A stretch of 64,000 bases of DNA from Apostichopus japonicus (taxonomy: Eukaryota; Echinodermata; Holothuroidea; Aspidochirotida; Stichopodidae), in contig NC_092564.1 of assembly GCF_037975245.1 (NCBI RefSeq), positions 19,165,984 to 19,229,983 of the forward strand, written 5' to 3'. Under the pieces are notes generated by a model. That model had not been told where the DNA came from, did no database searches, and saw only the letters and a list, made by a program, of their open reading frames with translations. This document shows positions 1 to 13,040 of this stretch, one piece after another (the stretch's first letter is position 1; each line of letters opens with the position of its first letter). The position numbers were made by a program, and so were the translations under genes.

Positions 1-3000
1 CCCACCAACCCGGAGGCCTCCGTCTGCTTCGTAGTGCATCTTCGCTATTGGTCGTAGTCCAGCTTCATCATCCATCTTCCGATGTCATCCATCTCCCTGC
101 TATCAAACCTGAAAGAACAATTCTAAGAAAAACAGTTAATACATATCAAATATATTGCATAATTCACCCACCCACCAGGGGCCCCCACTTCCGTCTGCTT
201 CGGGCCTCTTCCAGAGTCTTGGTGGTCCTTCGGGCCTCCTCAAGAGTCTTGGTGGTCCTTCGGATCTGAAAATAACTAGTCTGAAAAACAGTTAAAACAT
301 ATCAAATACATAACCCACCCACCAACCCGGAGGCCTCCGCCTGCTTCGTAGTGCATCTTCGCTATGGGTCGTAGTCCAGCTTCATCCATCTTCCGATGTC
401 ATCCATCTCCCTGCTATCAAACCTGAAAGAACAATTCTAAGAAAAACAGTTAATACATATCAAATATATTGCATAATTCACCCACCCACCAGGGGCCCCC
501 CCTTCCGTCTGCTGCGGGCCTCCTCCAGAGTCTTGGTGGTCCTTCGGGCCTCCTCCAGAGTCTTGGTGGTCCTTCGGATCTGAAAATAACTAGTCTGAAA
601 AACAGTTAAAACATATCAAATACATAACCCACCCACCAACCCGGAGGCCTCCGCCTGCTTCGTAGTGCATCTTCGCTATGGGTCGTAGTCCAGCTTCATC
701 CATCTTCCGATGTCATCCATCTCCCTGCTATCAAACCTGAAAGAACAATTCTAAGAAAACCAGTTAATACATATCAAATATATTGCATAATTCACCCACC
801 CACCCAGGGCCCCTCCCTTCCGTCTGCTGCGGGCCTCCTCCAGAGTCGTGGTGGTCCTTCATCTTAATTCATCTTCGTCCACCTTCCGGATCTGAAAATA
901 ACTAGTCTGAAAAACAGTTAAAACATATCAAATACATAACCCACCCACCAACCCGGAGGCCTCCGTCTGCTTCGTAGTGCATCTTCGCTATGGGTCGTAG
1001 TCCCTCTGCATTATCCATCTTCCGATGTCATCCATCTCCCTGCTATCAAACCTGAAAGAACAATTCTAAGAAAAACAGTTAATACATATCAAATATATTG
1101 CATAATTCACCCACCCACCAGGGGCCCCCCCTTCCGTCTGCTGCGGGCCTCCTCCAGAGTCTTGGTGGTCCTTCGGGCCTCCTCCAGAGTCTTGGTGGTC
1201 CTTCGGATCTGAAAATAACTAGTCTGAAAAACAGTTAAAACATATCAAATACATAACCCACCCACCAACCCGGAGGCCTCCGCCTGCTTCGTAGTGCATC
1301 TTCGCTATGGGTCGTAGTCCAGCTTCATCCATCTTCCGATGTCATCCATCTCCCTGCTATCAAACCTGAAAGAACAATTCTAAGAAAAACAGTTAATACA
1401 TATCAAATATATTGCATAATTCACCCACCCACCCAGGGCCCCTCCCTTCCGTCTGCTGCGGGCCTCCTCCAGAGTCGTGGTGGTCCTTCATCTTAATTCA
1501 TCTTCGTCCACCTTCCGGATCTGAAAATAACTAGTCTGAAAAACAGTTAAAACATATCAAATACATAACCCACCCACCAACCCGGAGGCCTCCGTCTGCT
1601 TCGTAGTGCATCTTCGCTATGGGTCGTAGTCCCTCTGCATTATCCATCTTCCGATGTCATCCATCTCCCTGCTATCAAACCTGAAAGAACAATTCTAAGA
1701 AAAACAGTTAATACATATCAAATATATTGCATAATTCACCCACCCACCAGGGGCCCCCCTTCCGTCTGCTTCGGGCCTCCTCCAGAGTCGTGGTGGTCCT
1801 TCGGGCCTCCTCCAGAGTCTTGGTGGTCCTTCGGATCTGAAAATAACTAGTCTGAAAAACAGTTAAAACATATCAAATACATAACCCACCCACCAACCCG
1901 GAGGCCTCCGTCTGCTTCGTAGTGCATCTTCGCTATGGGTCGTAGTCCCTCTGCATTATCCATCTTCCTATGTCATCCATCTCCCTGCTATCAAACCTGA
2001 AAGAACAATTCTAAGAAAAACAGTTAATACATATCAAATATATTGCATAATTCACCCAAGGCCCCCCCCCCTTCCGTCTGCTGCGGGCCTCCTCCAGAGT
2101 CGTGGTGGTCCTTCATCTTAATTCATCTTCGTCCACCTTCCGGATCTGAATATAAATTGTCTGAAAAACAGTTAAAACATATCAAATACATAACCCACCC
2201 ACCAACCCGGAGGCCTCCGTCTGCTTCGTAGTGCATCTTCGCTATGGGTCGTAGTCCAGCTTCATCATCCATCTTCCGATGTCATCCATCTCCCTGCTAT
2301 CAAACCTGAAAGAACAATTCTAAGAAAAACAGTTAATACATATCAAATATATTGTATAATTCACCCACCCACCAGGGCCCCCCCTTCCGTCTGCTTCGGG
2401 CCTCCTCCAGAGTCTTGGTGGTCCTTCGGGCCTCCAGAGTCTTGGTGGTCCTTCCGGATCTGAAAATAACTAGTCTGAAAAACAGTTAAAACATATCAAA
2501 TACATAACCCACCCACCAACCCGGAGGCCTCCGTCTGCTTCGTAGTGCATCTTCGCTATTGGTCGTAGTCCAGCTTCATCATCCATCTTCCGATGTCATC
2601 CATCTCCCTGCTATCAAACCTGAAAGAACAATTCTAAGAAAAACAGTTAATACTTATCAAATATATTGCATAATTCACCCACCCACCAGGGGCCCCCCCT
2701 TCCGTCTGCTTCGGGCCTCTTCCAGAGTCTTGGTGGTCCTTCGGGCCTCCTCAAGAGTCTTGGTGGTCCTTCGGATCTGAAAATAACTAGTCTGAAAAAC
2801 AGTTAAAACATATCAAATACATAACCCACCCACCAACCCGGAGGCCTCCGCCTGCTTCGTAGTGCATCTTGGCTATGGGTCGTAGTCCAGCTTCATCCAT
2901 CTTCCAATGTCATCCATCTCCCTGCTATCAAACCTGAAAGAACAATTCTAAGAAAAACAGTTAATACATATCAAATATATTGCATAATTCACCAACCCAC

Positions 3001-4269
3001 CCAGGGCCCCCCCTTCCGTCTGCTGCGGGCCTCCTCCAGAGTCTTGGTGGTCCTTCATCTTAATTCATCTTCGTCCACCTTCCGGATCTGAAAATAACTA
3101 GTCTGAAAAACAGTTAAAACATATCAAATACATAACCCACCCACCAACCCGGAGGCCTCCGTCTGCTTCGTAGTGCATCTTCGCTATGGGTCGTAGTCCA
3201 GCTTCATTTTCCATCTTCCGATGTCATCCATCTCCCTGCTATCAAACCTGAAAGAACAATTCTAAGAAAAACAGTTAATACATATCAAATATATTGTATA
3301 ATTCACCCACCCACCCGGGGGCCCCCCTTCCGTCTGCTTCGGGCCTCCTCCAGAGTCTTGGTGGTCCTTCGGGCCTCCTCCAGAGTCTTGGTGGTCCTTC
3401 GGGCCTCCTCCAGAGTCTTGGTGGTCCTTCGGATCTGAAAATAACTAGTCTGAAAAACAGTTAAAACATATCAAATACATAACCCACCCACCAACCCGGA
3501 GGCCTCCGTCTGCTTCGTAGTGCATCTTCGCTATGGGTCGTAGTCCAGCTTCATCATCCATCTTCCGATGTCATCCATCTCCCTGCTATCAAACCTGAAA
3601 GAACAATTCTAAGAAAAACAGTTAATACATATCAAATATATTGCATAATTCACCCACCCACCCGGGGCCCCCCCTTCCGTCTGCTTCGGGCCTCCTCCAG
3701 AGTCGTGGTGGTCGTCATCTTAATTCATCTTCGTCCACCTTCCGGATCTGAAAATAACTAGTCTGAAAAACAGTTAAAACATATCAAATACATAACCCAC
3801 CCACCAACCCGGAGGCCTCCGTCTGCTTCGAAGTGCATCTTCGCTATGGGTCGTAGTCCCTCTGCATTATCCATCTTCCGATGTCATCCATCTCCCTGCT
3901 ATCAAACCTGAAAGAACAATTCTAAGAAAAACAGTTAATACATATCAAATATATTGCATAATTCACCCACCCACCAGGGGCCCCCCCACCGTCTGCTTCG
4001 GGCCTCCTCCAGAGTCGTGGTGGTCCTTCGGGCCTCCTCCAGAGTCTTGGTGGTCCTTCGGATCTGAAAATAACTAGTCTGAAAAACAGTTAAAACATAT
4101 CAAATACATAACCCACCCACCAACCCGGAGGCCTCCGTCTGCTTCGTAGTGCATCTTGGCTATGGGTCGTAGTCCAGCTTCATCATCCATCTTCCGATGT
4201 CATCCAGCTCCCTGCTATCAAACCTGAAAGAACAATTCTAAGAAAAACAGTTAATACATATCAAATATA

Positions 4270-7200
4270 TTGCATAATTCACCCACCCACCCGGGGCCCC
4301 CCCCTTCCGTCTGCTGCGGGCCTCCTCCAGAGTCGTGGTGGTCCTCCATCTTAATTCATCTTCGTCCACCTTCCGGATCTGAAAATAACTAGTCTGAAAA
4401 ACAGTTAAAACATATCAAATACTTAACCCACCCACCAACCCGGAGGCCTCCGTCTGCTTCGTAGTGCATCTTTGCTATGGGTCGTAGTCCAGCTTCATCC
4501 ATCTTCCGATGTCATCCATCTCCCTGCTATCAAACCTGAAAGAACAATTCTAAGAAAAAAAGTTAATACATATCAAATATATTGCATAATTCACCCACCC
4601 ACCCGGGGGCCCCCCTTCCGTCTGCTGCGGGCTCCTCCAGAGTCGTGGTGGTCCTTCATCTTAATTCATCTTCGTCCACCTTCCGGATCTGAAAATAACT
4701 AGTCTGAAAAACAGTTAAAACATATCAAATACATAACCCACCCACCAACCCGGAGGCCTCCGTCTGCTTCGTAGTGCATCTTCGCTATGGGTCGTAGTCC
4801 AGCTTCATCATCCATCTTCCGATGTCATCCATCTCCCTGCTATCAAACCTGAAAGAACAATTCTAAGAAAAACAGTTAATACATATCAAATATATTGCAT
4901 AATTCACCCACCCACCCGGGGCCCCCCCTTCCGTCTGCTGCGGGCCTCCTCCAGAATTGTGGTGGTCCTTCATCATAATTCATCTTCGTCCACCTTCCGG
5001 ATCTGAAAATAACTAGTCTGAAAAACAGTTAAAACATATCAAATACATAACACACCCACCAACCCGGAGGCCTCCGTCTGCTTCGTAGTGCATCTTCGCT
5101 ATGGGTCGTAGTCCAGCTTCATCATCCTTCTTCCGATGTCATCCATCTCCCTGCTATCAAACCTGAAAGAACAATTCTAAGAAAAACAGTTAATACATAT
5201 CAAATACATTGCATAATTCACCCACCCATCTGGGGCCCCCCCTTCCGTCTGCTGCGGGCCTCCTCCAGAGTCGTGGTGGTCCTTCATCTTAATTCATCTT
5301 CGTCCACCTTCCGGATCTGAAAATAACTAGTCTGAAAAACAGTTAAAACATATCAAATACATAACCCACCCACCAACCCGGAGGCCTCCGTCTGCTTCGT
5401 AGTGCATCTTCGCTATGGGTCGTAGTCCCTCTGCATTATCCATCTTCCGATGTCATCCATCTCCCTGCTATCAAACCTGAAAGAACAATTCTAAGAAAAA
5501 CAGTTAATACATATCAAATATATTGCATAATTCACCCACCCACCAGGGGCCCCCCCTTCCGTCTGCTTCGGGCCTCCTCCAGAGTCGTGGTGGTCTTTCG
5601 GGCCTCCTCCAGAGTCTTGGTGGTCCTTCGGATCTGAAAATAACTAGTCTGAAAAACAGTTAAAACATATCAAATACATAACCCACCCACCAACCCGGAG
5701 GCCTCCGTCTGCTTCGTAGTGCATCTTCGCTATGGGTCGTAGTCCAGCTTCATCATTCATCTCCTGATGTCATCCATCTCCCTGCTATCAAACCTGAAAG
5801 GACAATTCTAAGAAAAACAGTTAATACATATCAAATATATTGCATAATTCACCCACCCACCCACCCCCCCTTCCGTCTGCTTCGGGCCTCCAGAGTCGTG
5901 GTGGTCCTTCATCTTAATTCATCTTCGTCCACCTTCCGGATCTGAAAAAACTAGTCTGAAAAACAGTTAAAACATATCAAATACATAACCCACCCACCAA
6001 CCCGGAGGCCTCCGTCTGCTTCTTAGTGTATCTTCGCTATGGGTCGTAGTCCAGCTTCATCATCCATCTTCTGATGTCATCCATCAACCTGCTATCAAAC
6101 CTGAAAGAACAATTCTAAGAAAAACAGTTAATACATATCAAATATATTGCATAATTCACCCAACCACCAGGGGCCCCCCCTTCCGTCTGCTTCGGGCCTC
6201 CTCCAGAGTCTTGGTGGTCCTTCGGGCCTCCTCCAGAGTCTTGGTGGTCCTTCGGATCTGAAAATAACTAGTCTGAAAAACAGTTAAAACATATCAAATA
6301 CATAACCCACCCACCAACCGGTAGGCCTCCGTCTGCTTCGTAGTGCATCTTCGCTATGGGTCGTAGTCCAGCTTCATCATCCATCTTCCGATGTCATCCA
6401 GCTCCCTGCTATCAAACCTGAAAGAACAATTCTAAGAAAAACAGTTAATACATATCAAATATATTGCATAATTCACCCACCCAGCCGGGGCCCCCCCTTC
6501 CGTCTGCTGCGGGCCTCCTCCAGAATTGTGGTGGTCCTTCATCATAATTCATCTTCGTCCACCTTCCGGATCTGAAAATAACTAGTCTGAAAAACAGTTA
6601 AAACATATCAAATACATAACCCACCCACCAACCCGGAGGCCTCCGTCTGCTTCGTAGTGCATCTTCGCTATGGGTCGTAGTCCAGCTTCATCGTCCATCT
6701 TCCGATGTCATCCATCTCCCTGCTATCAAACCTGAAAGAACAATTCTAAGAAAAACAGTTAATACATATCAAATACATTGCATAATTCACCCACCCATCT
6801 GGGGCCCCCCCTTCCGTCTGCTGCGGGCCTCCTCCAGAGTCGTGGTGGTCCTTCATCTTAATTCATCTTCGTCCACCTTCCGGATCTGAAAATAACTAGT
6901 CTGAAAAACAGTTAAAACATATCAAATACATAACCCACCCACCAACCCGGAGGCCTCCGTCTGCTTCGTAGTGCATCTTCGCTATGGGTCGTAGTCCCTC
7001 TGCATTATCCATCTTCCGATGTCATCCATCTCCCTGCTATCAAACCTGAAAGAACAATTCTAAGAAAAACAGTTAATACATATCAAATATATTGCATAAT
7101 TCACCCACCCACCAGGGGCCCCCCCTTCCGTCTGCTTCGGGCCTCCTCCAGAGTCGTGGTGGTCTTTCGGGCCTCCTCCAGAGTCTTGGTGGTCCTTCGG

Positions 7201-10200
7201 ATCTGAAAATAACTAGTCTGAAAAACAGTTAAAACATATCAAATACATAACCCACCCACCAACCCGGAGGCCTCCGTCTGCTTCGTAGTGCATCTTCGCT
7301 ATGGGTCGTAGTCCAGCTTCATCATTCATCTCCTGATGTCATCCATCTCCCTGCTATCAAACCTGAAAGGACAATTCTAAGAAAAACAGTTAATACATAT
7401 CAAATATATTGCATAATTCACCCACCCACCCACCCCCCCTTCCGTCTGCTTCGGGCCTCCAGAGTCGTGGTGGTCCTTCATCTTAATTCATCTTCGTCCA
7501 CCTTCCGGATCTGAAAAAACTAGTCTGAAAAACAGTTAAAACATATCAAATACATAACCCACCCACCAACCCGGAGGCCTCCGTCTGCTTCTTAGTGTAT
7601 CTTCGCTATGGGTCGTAGTCCAGCTTCATCATCCATCTTCTGATGTCATCCATCAACCTGCTATCAAACCTGAAAGAACAATTCTAAGAAAAACAGTTAA
7701 TACATATCAAATATATTGCATAATTCACCCAACCACCAGGGGCCCCCCCTTCCGTCTGCTTCGGGCCTCCTCCAGAGTCTTGGTGGTCCTTCGGGCCTCC
7801 TCCAGAGTCTTGGTGGTCCTTCGGATCTGAAAATAACTAGTCTGAAAAACAGTTAAAACATATCAAATACATAACCCACCCACCAACCGGTAGGCCTCCG
7901 TCTGCTTCGTAGTGCATCTTCGCTATGGGTCGTAGTCCAGCTTCATCATCCATCTTCCGATGTCATCCAGCTCCCTGCTATCAAACCTGAAAGAACAATT
8001 CTAAGAAAAACAGTTAATACATTTCAAATATATTGCATAATTCACCCACCCACCCGGGGCCCCCCCTTCCGTCTGCTGCGGGCCTCCTCCAGAGTCGTGG
8101 TGGTCCTTCATCTTAATTCATCTTCGTCCACCTTCCGGATCTGAAAATAACTAGTCTGAAAAACAGTTAAAACATATCAAATACATAACCCACCCACCAA
8201 CCCGGAGGCCTCCGTCTGATTCGTAGTGCATCTTCGCTATGGGTCGTAGTCCAGCTTCATCATCCATCGTCCGATGTCATCTAGCTCCCTGCTATCAAAC
8301 CTGAAAGAACAATTCTAAGAAAAACAGTTAATACATATCAAATATATTGCATAATTCACCCACCCACCCGGGGCCCCCCCTTCCGTCTGCTGCGGGCCTC
8401 CTCCAGAGTCGTGGTGGTCCTCCATCTTAATTCATCTTCGTCCACCTTCCGGATCTGAAAATAACTAGTCTGAAAAACAGTTAAAACATATCAAATACTT
8501 AACCCACCCACCAACCCGGAGGCCTCCGTCTGCTTCGTAGTGCATCTTTGCTATGGGTCGTAGTCCAGCTTCATCCATCTTCCGATGTCATCCATCTCCC
8601 TGCTATCAAACCTGAAAGAACAATTCTAAGAAAAACAGTTAATACATATCAAATATATTGCATAATTCACCCACCCACCCGGGGGCCCCCCTTCCGTCTG
8701 CTGCGGGCTCCTCCAGAGTCGGGGTGGTCCTTCATCTTAATTCATCTTCGTCCACCTTCCGGATCTGAAAATAACTAGTCTGAAAAACAGTTAAAACATA
8801 TCAAATACATAACCCACCCACCAACCCGGAGGCCTCCGTCTGCTTCGTAGTGCATCTTCGCTATGGGTCGTAGTCCAGCTTCATCATCCATCTTCCGATG
8901 TCATCCATCTCCCTGCTATCAAACCTGAAAGAACAATTCTAAGAAAAACAGTTAATACATATCAAATATATTGCATAATTCACCCACCCAGCCGGGGCCC
9001 CCCCTTCCGTCTGCTGCGGGCCTCCTCCAGAATTGTGGTGGTCCTTCATCATAATTCATCTTCGTCCACCTTCCGGATCTGAAAATAACTAGTCTGAAAA
9101 ACAGTTAAAACATATCAAATACATAACCCACCCACCAACCCGGAGGCCTCCGTCTGCTTCGTAGTGCATCTTCGCTATGGGTCGTAGTCCAGCTTCATCG
9201 TCCATCTTCCGATGTCATCCATCTCCCTGCTATCAAACCTGAAAGAACAATTCTAAGAAAAACAGTTAATACATATCAAATACATTGCATAATTCACCCA
9301 CCCATCTGGGGCCCCCCCTTCCGTCTGCTGCGGGCCTCCTCCAGAGTCGTGGTGGTCCTTCATCTTAATTCATCTTCGTCCACCTTCCGGATCTGAAAAT
9401 AACTAGTCTGAAAAACAGTTAAAACATATCAAATACATAACCCACCCACCAACCCGGAGGCCTCCGTCTGCTTCGTAGTGCATCTTCGCTATGGGTCGTA
9501 GTCCCTCTGCATTATCCATCTTCCGATGTCATCCATCTCCCTGCTATCAAACCTGAAAGAACAATTCTAAGAAAAACAGTTAATACATATCAAATATATT
9601 GCATAATTCACCCACCCACCAGGGGCCCCCCCTTCCGTCTGCTTCGGGCCTCCTCCAGAGTCGTGGTGGTCTTTCGGGCCTCCTCCAGAGTCTTGGTGGT
9701 CCTTCGGATCTGAAAATAACTAGTCTGAAAAACAGTTAAAACATATCAAATACATAACCCACCCACCAACCCGGAGGCCTCCGTCTGCTTCGTAGTGCAT
9801 CTTCGCTATGGGTCGTAGTCCAGCTTCATCATTCATCTCCTGATGTCATCCATCTCCCTGCTATCAAACCTGAAAGGACAATTCGAAGAAAAACAGTTAA
9901 TACATATCAAATATATTGCATAATTCACCCACCCACCCACCCCCCCCTTCCGTCTGCTTCGGGCCTCCAGAGTCGTGGTGGTCCTTCATCTTAATTCATC
10001 TTCGTCCACCTTCCGGATCTGAAAAAACTAGTCTGAAAAACAGTTAAAACATATCAAATACATAACCCACCCACCAACCCGGAGGCCTCCGTCTGCTTCT
10101 TAGTGTATCTTCGCTATGGGTCGTAGTCCAGCTTCATCATCCATCTTCTGATGTCATCCATCAACCTGCTATCAAACCTGAAAGAACAATTCTAAGAAAA

Positions 10201-12421
10201 ACAGTTAATACATATCAAATATATTGCATAATTCACCCAACCACCAGGGGCCCCCCCTTCCGTCTGCTTCGGGCCTCCTCCAGAGTCTTGGTGGTCCTTC
10301 GGGCCTCCTCCAGAGTCTTGGTGGTCCTTCGGATCTGAAAATAACTAGTCTGAAAAACAGTTAAAACATATCAAATACATAACCCACCCACCAACCGGTA
10401 GGCCTCCGTCTGCTTCGTAGTGCATCTTCGCTATGGGTCGTAGTCCAGCTTCATCATCCATCTTCCGATGTCATCCAGCTCCCTGCTATCAAACCTGAAA
10501 GAACAATTCTAAGAAAAACAGTTAATACATATCAAATATATTGCATAATTCACCCACCCAGCCGGGGCCCCCCCTTCCGTCTGCTGCGGGCCTCCTCCAG
10601 AATTGTGGTGGTCCTTCATCATAATTCATCTTCGTCCACCTTCCGGATCTGAAAATAACTAGTCTGAAAAACAGTTAAAACATATCAAATACATAACCCA
10701 CCCACCAACCCGGAGGCCTCCGTCTGCTTCGTAGTGCATCTTCGCTATGGGTCGTAGTCCAGCTTCATCGTCCATCTTCCGATGTCATCCATCTCCCTGC
10801 TATCAAACCTGAAAGAACAATTCTAAGAAAAACAGTTAATACATATCAAATACATTGCATAATTCACCCACCCATCTGGGGCCCCCCTTCCGTCTGCTGC
10901 GGGCCTCCTCCAGAGTCGTGGTGGTCCTTCATCTTAATTCATCTTCGTCCACCTTCCGGATCTGAAAATAACTAGTCTGAAAAACAGTTAAAACATATCA
11001 AATACATAACCCACCCACCAACCCGGAGGCCTCCGTCTGCTTCGTAGTGCATCTTCGCTATGGGTCGTAGTCCCTCTGCATTATCCATCTTCCGATGTCA
11101 TCCATCTCCCTGCTATCAAACCTGAAAGAACAATTCTAAGAAAAACAGTTAATACATATCAAATATATTGCATAATTCACCCACCCACCCGGGGCCCCCC
11201 CTTCCGTCTGCTTCGGGCCTCCTCCAGAGTCGTGGTGGTCTTTCGGGCCTCCTCCAGAGTCTTGGTGGTCCTTCGGATCTGAAAATAACTAGTCTGAAAA
11301 ACAGTTAAAACATATCAAATACATAACCCACCCACCAACCCGGAGGCCTCCGTCTGCTTCGTAGTGCATCTTCGCTATGGGTCGTAGTCCAGCTTCATCA
11401 TTCATCTCCTGATGTCATCCATCTCCCTGCTATCAAACCTGAAAGGACAATTCTAAGAAAAACAGTTAATACATATCAAATATATTGCATAATTCACCCA
11501 CCCACCCACCCCCCCTTCCGTCTGCTTCGGGCCTCCAGAGTCGTGGTGGTCCTTCATCTTAATTCATCTTCGTCCACCTTCCGGATCTGAAAAAACTAGT
11601 CTGAAAAACAGTTAAAACATATCAAATACATAACCCACCCACCAACCCGGAGGCCTCCGTCTGCTTCTTAGTGTATCTTCGCTATGGGTCGTAGTCCAGC
11701 TTCATCATCCATCTTCTGATGTCATCCATCAACCTGCTATCAAACCTGAAAGAACAATTCTAAGAAAAACAGTTAATACATATCAAATATATTGCATAAT
11801 TCACCCAACCACCAGGGGCCCCCCCTTCCGTCTGCTTCGGGCCTCCTCCAGAGTCTTGGTGGTCCTTCGGGCCTCCTCCAGAGTCTTGGTGGTCCTTCGG
11901 ATCTGAAAATAACTAGTCTGAAAAACAGTTAAAACATATCAAATACATAACCCACCCACCAACCGGTAGGCCTCCGTCTGCTTCGTAGTGCATCTTCGCT
12001 ATGGGTCGTAGTCCAGCTTCATCATCCATCTTCCGATGTCATCCAGCTCCCTGCTATCAAACCTGAAAGAACAATTCTAAGAAAAACAGTTAATACATTT
12101 CAAATATATTGCATAATTCACCCACCCACCCGGGGCCCCCCCTTCCGTCTGCTGCGGGCCTCCTCCAGAGTCGTGGTGGTCCTTCATCTTAATTCATCTT
12201 CGTCCACCTTCCGGATCTGAAAATAACTAGTCTGAAAAACAGTTAAAACATATCAAATACATAACCCACCCACCAACCCGGAGGCCTCCGTCTGCTTCGT
12301 AGTGCATCTTCGCTATGGGTCGTAGTCCAGCTTCATCATCCATCGTCCGATGTCATCTAGCTCCCTGCTATCAAACCTGAAAGAACAATTCTAAGAAAAA
12401 CAGTTAATACATATCAAATAT
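4270..12421. repeat. Higher-order repeat, two tandem copies of ~4,076 bp
   Basis: Private variants recur at a fixed offset of 4,076 bp: the CCTCCATCTTAATTC and AAATACTTAACCC variants (4,3xx/8,4xx), the CCCATCTGGGG variant (5227/9303 and 6796/10873), the ACATTTCAAAT variant (8021/12097) and CATCGTCCGATGTCATCTAG (8265/12341). Within each copy the CCCATCTGGGG variant is itself repeated at 1,569-1,570 bp, with 2,507 bp to the next. So 4,076 bp (13 monomers) is the sum of a 5-monomer and an 8-monomer block. Copy limits, about 4270-8345 and 8346-12421, are set where variants stop matching and are accurate to perhaps 100 bp. Near-identity between copies points to recent block amplification. Confidence 0.85.
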
Positions 12422-13040
12422 ATTGCATAATTCACCCACCCACCAGGGGCCCCCCCTTCCGTCTGCTTCGGGCCTCCTCCAGAGTCTTGGTGGTCCTTCA
12501 TCTTAATTCATCTTCGTCAACCTTCCGGATCTGAAAAAAGTAGTTTGAAAAACAGTTAAAACATATCAAATACATAACCCACCCACCAACCCGGAGGCCT
12601 CCGTCTGCTTCGTAGTGCATCTTCGCTATGGGTCGTAGTCCAGCTTCATCATCCATCTTCCGATGTCATCCATCTCCCTGCTATCAAACCTGAAAGAACA
12701 ATTCTAAGAAAAACAGTTAATACATATCAAATATATTGCATAATTCACCCACCCAGGGCCCCCCCTTCCGTCTGCTGCGGGCCTCCTCCAGAGTCGTGGT
12801 GGTCCTTCATCTTAATTCATCTTCGTCCACCTTCCAGATCTGAAAATAACTAGTCTGAAAAACAGTTAAAAAATACATAACCAACCCACCAACCCGGAGG
12901 CCTCCGTCTGCTTCGTAGTGCATCTTCGCTATGGGTCGTAGTCCCTCTGCATTATCCATCTTCCGATGTCATCCATCTCCCTGCTATCAAACCTGAAAGA
13001 ACAATTCTAAGAAAAACAGATAATACATATCAAATGTATT

